Notes under the pieces: model-generated | Seen by the model: the letters and a program-made list of their open reading frames with translations, nothing else | What the model was told of the DNA's origin: nothing | Databases searched by the model: none | Made by a program: the position numbers and the translations under genes | Assembly (NCBI GenBank): GCA_016212635.1 | Contig: JACRFR010000062.1 | Span: 1 to 9,428 of the forward strand | Source of the DNA: Candidatus Liptonbacteria bacterium | Lineage (GTDB): Bacteria > Patescibacteriota > Minisyncoccia > UBA6257 > 2-01-FULL-56-20 | Reading direction: 5' to 3' | DNA length: 9,428 nucleotides | Part shown: piece by piece, positions 5,413 to 9,428 of the stretch | How the letters are laid out: each line of letters begins with the position of its first letter | Numbering within the stretch: the first letter of the stretch is position 1

Positions 5413-7227
5413 TTATTTTTTAACGCTCCGATTGCCGTCGGAGGCGGCTTCATCATCCGGCAGCACGGAGGTTATCTCGGGAACGGCTATCTCTACCGGA
5501 CTGGCGGTCAAAGCGTCTTCCGCTTGCAATTTGGTGGGTCCGATCAGCGGCACGTACTGATTCAACTGATTTAGGGCAGGCGTGTTTTCAATTTGAAATA
5601 TCGCCTCTACTGGACTGGAGCTACCCACCCCCCGGTTAGCCTCCAGGGAGTCTAATTTCCAAGTGACCCAGCCGGTCTTGGGGTCATAACTGGGCTGTTC
5701 CTTAATATTGCTTTTAACAATACCGGTAAATCGATTGCCTGGTTGCAGGAAGGTGCTGACCGTAACCTTCTGAAAGTCGCTGGCGATACTGCGGAGGATC
5801 CAATGGACGGTGTACTGGGTGGGTACGTTCACGCGCGGCGGGTAAGGACCGGTATTGAGAATTTTAGCGGCCGCGTCTCTCCAGAAAGCCCTAGCCGTCA
5901 GTTCCATGGCTCCGGCTATTTTAGTATCGTAGTCGGCGGTGGTGAAGGTTCTGCTGGCCGCAATACCCGGCGGCACGGTGGGCGAACTGATCTCCGCGTG
6001 CACGGACAATTTGAAACCCTTGGTCAATTCTGCGCCGCTGGGATACCTGGACTTGAGATCAACCCGGAAAGCTACCGAGTCCTCTGCGTTTGGTCGCAGA
6101 GTAACGAGCTTGGGTGTATTTTTGGGCGACCAGGTTATGGTATTATCCACCGAGTCATAGGTGCCGTTTGTTTCCAAGCTGGTCAAGTCATACATACTGC
6201 CCGACAAGGTCGCGACTATACTCACGTCAGTTAGGGGTATGGCGGCTCGATTTTGAAAGGCGACCAGATACCGCAGGCTGTCTCCCGGCCTGGCGACATA
6301 GGCCTCGCCGTTTTCGAGGTTGATCTCTACGGCTATAGGAGCGGCTTGAATGACGGTTCTCGCTTCTTGGGTACGGACAACATACTTCTGACCCTTAATG
6401 GTCGCAATCAGTTTGCCGCTGAAATTAAAGAACATATCGGCCGGCCCTTTCGGCGCGCCGGTAATATTTATTTCGCCGCTGGCTCCGGGCGAGAGATCAC
6501 CGATCAGCCAATCATGATCGCCGCTCGCAACCGTCGAGGTGGCAGATTCCCCGATAGTTTCGAAGCCGCTTGGGTAATTCAGCGAGAGGTGTAGGTCTTG
6601 TATGGCTTGGTTGCCGGCGTTGCGGTAGATGGCTCGGATCTTTAAGGTGTCGCCGCTCAAGACCTTGGGTGGCAGGTCCAGCGCCAACTCCAACGTGGCT
6701 TGGCCGATCGTGATATCCGTACTGGCCTTTTTTTCAAATTGCACCGACGGTTGTTTTTGAGAAGCGTAGGTAACGCGTGTCTCAAGATGAGAAACGCTTT
6801 GGCCCCCGCTCAAAGCCAGAAACTGAAACGTCTCCCGACGCATATTCCCGGGAGGAATTTCGCCCAGATTGCGTTCTGAATAGCGATCCGTGGGGGTCCG
6901 TTCCGCAAAAAATACTCCCTCCGGCAGGGTGACAGCCAATTTCGTACCGGTTACCATAACCGGAGATTGATTGGTCACGGTAACAGTGGCCTCAAATGGC
7001 TCGCCGCTAACAATGCGATCCGGACGCAGGATTTCAACCTTTATCGGTACCGATCTATTGTTCTGTTCGTTGGCGAAATACAGCGTGGCGGCGCCAGCTA
7101 GGATCAGGATCAAAACTATCGCTGTCCCCACCATCCAGCCGCGGCGCTTCTTGGCCATCTTCGGATCCAGATCACCGTATACGCCCGTGGCCGTCCCCCA
7201 CTCTGTTCCGTATTTATAATCAGGCAT
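5413..7227 (-). CDS. Single-pass membrane protein with repeated beta-sandwich (DUF11/CARDB-like) exterior
   Basis: I do not recognise a named family for this 604-residue protein. A cytoplasmic tail of about 30 residues ends in a basic cluster (KKRR, 26-29), followed by one transmembrane helix (about 31-52); positive-inside charge puts the rest outside. The exterior appears to hold four Ig-like units beginning near 61, 178, 297 and 465, each with alternating hydrophobic strands and phrases such as 'SGEPFEATVTVTNQSP', 'SGDTLKIRAIYRNAGNQ' and 'PGDSLRYLVAFQNRAAI', typical of DUF11/CARDB-type repeats in adhesins and surface scaffolds. There is no cysteine and no catalytic motif. The C-terminus (DDEAASDGNRSVKK) is polar and disordered-looking. 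No Shine-Dalgarno or clear promoter precedes the ATG; recO ends 81 bp upstream. An envelope scaffold or surface-attachment role is an inference. Confidence 0.85.
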   Translation of the reverse strand: MPDYKYGTEWGTATGVYGDLDPKMAKKRRGWMVGTAIVLILILAGAATLYFANEQNNRSVPIKVEILRPDRIVSGEPFEATVTVTNQSPVMVTGTKLAVTLPEGVFFAERTPTDRYSERNLGEIPPGNMRRETFQFLALSGGQSVSHLETRVTYASQKQPSVQFEKKASTDITIGQATLELALDLPPKVLSGDTLKIRAIYRNAGNQAIQDLHLSLNYPSGFETIGESATSTVASGDHDWLIGDLSPGASGEINITGAPKGPADMFFNFSGKLIATIKGQKYVVRTQEARTVIQAAPIAVEINLENGEAYVARPGDSLRYLVAFQNRAAIPLTDVSIVATLSGSMYDLTSLETNGTYDSVDNTITWSPKNTPKLVTLRPNAEDSVAFRVDLKSRYPSGAELTKGFKLSVHAEISSPTVPPGIAASRTFTTADYDTKIAGAMELTARAFWRDAAAKILNTGPYPPRVNVPTQYTVHWILRSIASDFQKVTVSTFLQPGNRFTGIVKSNIKEQPSYDPKTGWVTWKLDSLEANRGVGSSSPVEAIFQIENTPALNQLNQYVPLIGPTKLQAEDALTASPVEIAVPEITSVLPDDEAASDGNRSVKK

Positions 7228-7258
7228 GGATCTATGATTCGTGTCCTGCGCCCTATTC

Positions 7259-7280
7259 CCCCTCCTTTTCTAAGGAGGGG
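7259..7280. repeat. REP-like hairpin in the recO to membrane-protein gap
   Basis: CCCCTCCTT (7259-7267) and AAGGAGGGG (7272-7280) form a 9-bp perfect stem with a TTCT loop, followed by CAGGGGAGGTCGG. This style of pyrimidine/purine palindrome is a common intergenic repeat in uncultured bacteria (recalled, not searched). No T tract follows on the minus strand, so it is not a standard terminator, although it could fold in a recO read-through transcript. Confidence 0.55.
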
Positions 7281-7308
7281 CAGGGGAGGTCGGACCCCGG
7301 CTCCTTTT

Positions 7309-7818
7309 CTACTCGTCTATGTATATTAATTCATTTTGCGACATCTGCCAAAGCGACTGGCAGTTGGTGCAAGAATAGATCTGACGGGCCAGATGAAAAC
7401 AAGTTGGCTTCGGCTGGCCGCAGGCATCGCAGGTTGCCAGCATGGGATCCCAGCCCAAGATGCGTAGGGCCTCTGGCCAAGAAAAATCCGCGGTGGCCAG
7501 AAGCAGCCAGAGATTGTCGTTGGGCTCGTGCTCGGCCAAGATCCTCTCCAGCTTGGCCAAATCAGATGTATTCGCCCGGGCCCTGCCGCGGCGAAGAGCG
7601 TCCGCGATAATCAAGCCATTGGTTCGCCGCTCCACCAGCCGAACGGACAAGATCGTGCCGGGTTCCAGGTGGGCGGACAATTTAGAGGTAATTTTGCGGG
7701 CGCTTTTGGCCTTAGCGGCCAGCTTGCCGAAGTGTTCGGTCCACAAGGTCACCAGGCTGTCTCGTTCTCCGGCTGGTTCCCGGGCCAATACCACCGCATC
7801 AGTTACATATTCGCGCAT
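7309..7818 (-). CDS. recO: DNA repair protein RecO, short form
   Basis: RecO loads RecA onto SSB-coated single-stranded DNA in the RecFOR recombination-repair pathway. The N-terminus (MREYVTDAVVLAREPAGERDS onward, about 1-75) is the family's OB-fold, with the basic 'GKLAAKAKSARKITSKL' stretch. A helical segment follows, then a zinc-ribbon with CDAC (130-133) and CTNC (150-153). At 169 residues it is clearly shorter than the usual 230-250: the chain ends soon after the zinc site, so most of the C-terminal helical domain is missing. The natural TAG stop and clean frame argue for a reduced version rather than a broken one. The ATG at 7818 lies 45 bp after the EamA stop, with four heptamer repeats in the gap. 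Confidence 0.88.
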   Translation of the reverse strand: MREYVTDAVVLAREPAGERDSLVTLWTEHFGKLAAKAKSARKITSKLSAHLEPGTILSVRLVERRTNGLIIADALRRGRARANTSDLAKLERILAEHEPNDNLWLLLATADFSWPEALRILGWDPMLATCDACGQPKPTCFHLARQIYSCTNCQSLWQMSQNELIYIDE

Positions 7819-7823
7819 AAGGG

Positions 7824-7851
7824 TAGAATATAGAAGCTAGAATTTAGAATA
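7824..7851. repeat. Four tandem heptamers upstream of recO
   Basis: On the minus strand the units are TATTCTA, AATTCTA, GCTTCTA and TATTCTA, followed by CCCTT and the recO ATG. The array is 28 bp long and ends 5 nt before the start codon, the same layout as at holB (1104-1131) with a different unit. Confidence 0.8.
7827..7832 (-). promoter_or_regulatory. Possible recO -10 box
   Basis: TATATT on the minus strand would start transcription at about 7820, two nt before the ATG. No convincing -35 exists (CCTTTA at 17 bp), and the hexamer arises from the junction of two heptamer repeats, so it may be incidental. Confidence 0.35.
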
Positions 7852-7863
7852 AAGGGCGGGAGG

Positions 7864-8733
7864 CTATTTATTGTTTAGATAAAGTGCGGAGATGATCATG
7901 ATCGCGGCCGCGGCGAATCTTATGAAATAAACCTTGGGGATGTGCTTTTCGAGCAGGCGTGGGGCAAATACCGAGAACAAAAAAGCGATCAGCATGGAAA
8001 AGGGCAGCGAAATGATCGCCGCCGCGATACTTAGGTTTTGAGCGTATGCCTTATAGGCCGCAAGGGTCCCGATCACATCAATAATCGCAACAAGCAAGAC
8101 TCCCCTATACTGCTTAAGTGAGGCGACACGGATCTCCTTCCTGAAAAAGTAGATCGTGGGCAGAAGCCAGATCTGTCCGAGCAGGACGATCCATAAAGTC
8201 GCACTCCAATAATTTGTTTCTGCGACGGCCGTCTTGGTGAAAGCGCCAAAAAGAGCCAGCGAGAGCATGTATATCAAAGCCAGCGCAATTGCCGGTGTAA
8301 AAAACAATTCGAGCTTCAATCTTTCATCAATGCTGACAAAAAGTCCAGCGGCAAAAATGATGGCGATTAGAATATACTGGCTGTTGGTAAGTATCTCGCC
8401 CAAGAAGATCGTCCCCAGAAGAACCGCGAAGGCGGTACGGAAACTATAGAGTGGCGATAGTACCGTTACATCCAGCCGAAAAAGAGTGCGGATGAACAAA
8501 ACGCTGGTCGAGGCGAAAAAGAACGATGCCAGGAGGATGCCTCCCCAGTGGCCGGGCAGTGCAACCCCGTTTATTAATGCGACCGGAACGATAAATGCGA
8601 GGGTTAGTAGTGTCCAGATAAAATTAAAGAACCAGGGATTTCTTATGGAATGTTTGCCGATAAGCTTTCCAATCACCGTTTCCAGCCCAAATAGGATCGA
8701 AGCGGTCCAGGCAAAGAAATAAATCGATTGCAT
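7864..8733 (-). CDS. EamA/DMT-superfamily integral membrane transporter
   Basis: The 289-residue protein is almost wholly hydrophobic with about ten predicted membrane helices arranged as two five-helix halves, the duplicated EamA layout of drug/metabolite transporters. The first half includes 'SVLFIRTLFRLDVTVLSPLY' and 'AVLLGTIFLGEIL', the second 'AAAIISLPFSMLIAFLFSVF'; the 'FLGE' in helix 4 is characteristic. The substrate cannot be read from sequence; metabolite export or uptake is equally possible. Base composition appears more AT-rich than its neighbours, as expected for a helical membrane protein, so this is not evidence of transfer. An extended -10 lies just upstream, and recO follows 45 bp after the stop, so the two may share a transcript. 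Confidence 0.85.
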   Translation of the reverse strand: MQSIYFFAWTASILFGLETVIGKLIGKHSIRNPWFFNFIWTLLTLAFIVPVALINGVALPGHWGGILLASFFFASTSVLFIRTLFRLDVTVLSPLYSFRTAFAVLLGTIFLGEILTNSQYILIAIIFAAGLFVSIDERLKLELFFTPAIALALIYMLSLALFGAFTKTAVAETNYWSATLWIVLLGQIWLLPTIYFFRKEIRVASLKQYRGVLLVAIIDVIGTLAAYKAYAQNLSIAAAIISLPFSMLIAFLFSVFAPRLLEKHIPKVYFIRFAAAAIMIISALYLNNK

Positions 8734-8742
8734 ATGCAGCTA

Positions 8743-8751
8743 ATTATAGCA
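8743..8751 (-). promoter_or_regulatory. Extended -10 promoter of the EamA gene, near-leaderless
   Basis: The minus strand reads TGC-TATAAT, a perfect -10 with the TGn extension. The predicted start at about 8736 leaves only 2-3 nt before the ATG at 8733. No -35 match is present (TGCGTA at 17 bp). Confidence 0.7.
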
Positions 8752-8764
8752 GAGATAGACCGGT

Positions 8765-8784
8765 GTACGCAGGCTCCTACGTAC
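8765..8784 (-). other. Small inverted repeat upstream of the EamA promoter
   Basis: GTACGCAGG and CCTACGTAC flank CT. The single DNA mismatch becomes a G-U pair in minus-strand RNA, giving a nine-pair stem that must open at the tip. No T tract follows, so a terminator for upstream transcripts is only a possibility. Confidence 0.3.
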
Positions 8785-8884
8785 GTCACTATAGGCTATG
8801 CCGGTGGCACGAGCACGAGGAGGATCCGCCTCTGGCAGAATCGGATGCACTATTCATTAAGTGAACTCACCCTGCTTCAGCGTA

Positions 8885-8962
8885 CTAGTACGCAATCTCA
8901 TAACAGGTAGCGGAAACTAAAAAGAAGACAGCCCAGGGCACGAGGTGCGCTTGGTAACTCAT
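8885..8962 (-). CDS. 25-codon ORF with a strong Shine-Dalgarno, hypothetical
   Basis: The ATG at 8962 is preceded by AAAGGGAGATT, the best Shine-Dalgarno in the window, and opens a frame beginning MSYQAHLVPWAVFFLVSATC that ends at a TAG inside the palindrome CGTACTAGTACG (8881-8892). The middle (VPWAVFFLVSA) is hydrophobic enough for one short membrane segment. The ribosome site and start codon lie within an arm of the 44-bp palindrome, so the mirrored arm gives the same AAAGGGAGATTATGAG on the plus strand. That makes chance likely. It could be a small membrane peptide or nothing. Confidence 0.25.
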   Translation of the reverse strand: MSYQAHLVPWAVFFLVSATCYEIAY

Positions 8963-9001
8963 AATCTCCCTTTCGACGGCCGTAGAAAGGGAGATTATGA
9001 G
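8958..9001. repeat. 44-bp palindrome: 17-bp perfect arms, 10-nt centre
   Basis: CTCATAATCTCCCTTTC (8958-8974) is the exact reverse complement of 8985-9001. The centre is GACGGCCGTA, itself containing the palindrome ACGGCCGT, so nearly all 44 bases can pair. There is no T tract on either side. Arm length, centre length and the GACG start of the centre match the palindrome at 200-243. Confidence 0.8.
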
Positions 9002-9229
9002 GATTGCCGGTGCTGTGACGCAAGGGATATTCCTACTCGACCAACAGTTCCGCGATTGTCCAAGGTATCCTTCCAGCCCCAGCCCGGAAGTTGCTTCGAT
9101 ATTTCCACTTTTAGGTCGGCCCTGCCGGTCTGGCATAAACGGAGCTCGTTCTTAAAGAATGGCAGTGTCTTTTCGAGCGGGATCCCGAACTCGTCCTGCA
9201 ACCACTGGCTGAAATATGGCTTTTGTCAT
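8995..9229 (-). pseudogene. Unrecognised open frame, possibly frameshifted or decayed
   Basis: A frame open from 9225 to the TAA at 8995 encodes 76 residues with a protein-like composition, including 'LEKTLPFFKNELRLCQTGRA' and 'PGWGWKDTLDNRGTVGRVG'. It lacks a good start: the only in-frame candidate is a TTG at 9201 without a ribosome site. The ATG at 9229 is in another frame and stops after 25 codons, so a one-base shift near ATATTTC would join ATG to the longer frame. The TAA falls within the right arm of the 44-bp palindrome. I recognise no family. A sequencing error, a decayed gene, or chance would all fit. Confidence 0.25.
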
Positions 9230-9299
9230 TTTTAGTCTTATCGCGATTTTCTTAGAATGCTTCGGATGAACCCCTGTTTGCCTTTTTTATAGCTCGGCC

Positions 9300-9337
9300 G
9301 CCATTAGGGCACCCCCCTTAGCGGGGTGCGATTGACC
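9300..9337 (-). other. tRNA-Tyr-like fragment (D-arm 3' side to variable arm) with altered anticodon arm
   Basis: On the minus strand it starts GGTCAATCGCA, identical to 9407-9417 in tRNA-Tyr, and ends GCCCTAATGGC, matching 10 of 11 in the tRNA variable arm (9378-9388). Between them is ACCCC-GCTAAGG-GGGGT, a 5-bp stem with a 7-nt loop, correct anticodon-arm geometry but with C instead of U at position 33. The D-stem 5' side, T-arm and acceptor are missing. The outer ATTAGG and CCTAAT (9303-9308, 9336-9341) also pair, giving a larger hairpin. Confidence 0.5.
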
Positions 9338-9349
9338 TAATCTTTATTG

Positions 9350-9428
9350 TGCTGGGAGCAGGATTCGAACCTGCGTAGCCACTAGGGCGACAGATTTACA
9401 GTCTGTTGCGATTGACCGCTCCGCCATC
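9350..9428 (-). tRNA. tRNA-Tyr (anticodon GTA), 5' end beyond the window
   Basis: The minus strand shows the last two acceptor bases of the 5' side, the D-arm, an anticodon stem ACAGA/TCTGT with loop CTGTAAA (anticodon GTA at 9397-9399), a long class II variable arm (GCC-CTAGT-GGC), a T-arm (GCAGG-TTCGAAT-CCTGC) and the acceptor 3' strand TCCCAGC with discriminator A at 9350. About 5 nt of the 5' acceptor strand lie past position 9428. CCA is not encoded (CAA follows), so the 3' end must be added by the CCA enzyme. Confidence 0.96.

Noticed and set aside
7864..8733. Horizontal transfer of the EamA gene on base composition
   Set aside because: The more AT-rich codons are what a ten-helix membrane protein needs, and its promoter style matches the neighbours.
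8945..9235. 96-codon plus-strand frame over the 44-bp palindrome
   Set aside because: No ribosome site or family similarity, and a Cys/Ser/Arg-rich composition typical of non-coding translation.
9303..9341. Intrinsic terminator of tRNA-Tyr
   Set aside because: The stem is strong, but no T run follows on the minus strand and the segment is better explained by its similarity to tRNA-Tyr. A role in termination cannot be excluded.

Overview
The window looks like a chromosomal housekeeping segment from an uncultured, small-genome bacterium, most plausibly Patescibacteria/CPR. That assignment is an inference. It rests on the single-chain (alpha2-type) glycyl-tRNA synthetase, the short RecO, a delta'-like clamp-loader subunit without a zinc module, a tRNA with no encoded CCA, and a MurA carrying an extra DNA-binding domain. 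UGA works as a stop (holB and glyS both end in TGA), so this is not a UGA-recoding lineage. All convincing genes lie on the minus strand.

Layout in transcription order, from high to low coordinates: the 3' 79 nt of a tRNA-Tyr gene (9428-9350). Next comes about 610 bp with no confident gene (8734-9349), holding a truncated tRNA-Tyr-like copy, an unrecognised open frame, a 44-bp palindrome and a 25-codon ORF. Then follow an EamA/DMT-type 10-TM transporter (8733-7864), recO (7818-7309), a 604-residue single-pass membrane protein with a beta-rich exterior (7227-5413), glyS (5350-4037), an XRE-HTH/MurA fusion (3895-2342), a MITE/REPIN-like insertion (2176-2315), mreB (2140-1133), holB (1098-265), a second 44-bp palindrome (200-243), and the first 32 codons of an unrecognised gene running off the window (98-1).

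The cell-wall genes murA and mreB sit side by side, with peptidoglycan precursor synthesis next to the cytoskeletal guide of wall growth. recO and holB serve repair and replication; glyS and tRNA-Tyr serve translation.

Two regulatory themes run through the window. First, genes with a recognisable promoter have the -10 hexamer only 7-11 nt from the start codon and no Shine-Dalgarno, so transcripts should be leaderless or nearly so (partial gene, mreB, murA, glyS, recO, EamA). Second, holB and recO, the downstream members of close gene pairs, are each preceded by four tandem 7-bp repeats (28 bp) beginning exactly 5 nt upstream of the ATG, with different repeat units in the two cases.

The most distinctive system is the HTH-MurA fusion. 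Its own core promoter is covered by a 28-bp inverted repeat, which suggests a peptidoglycan enzyme that may regulate its own gene.
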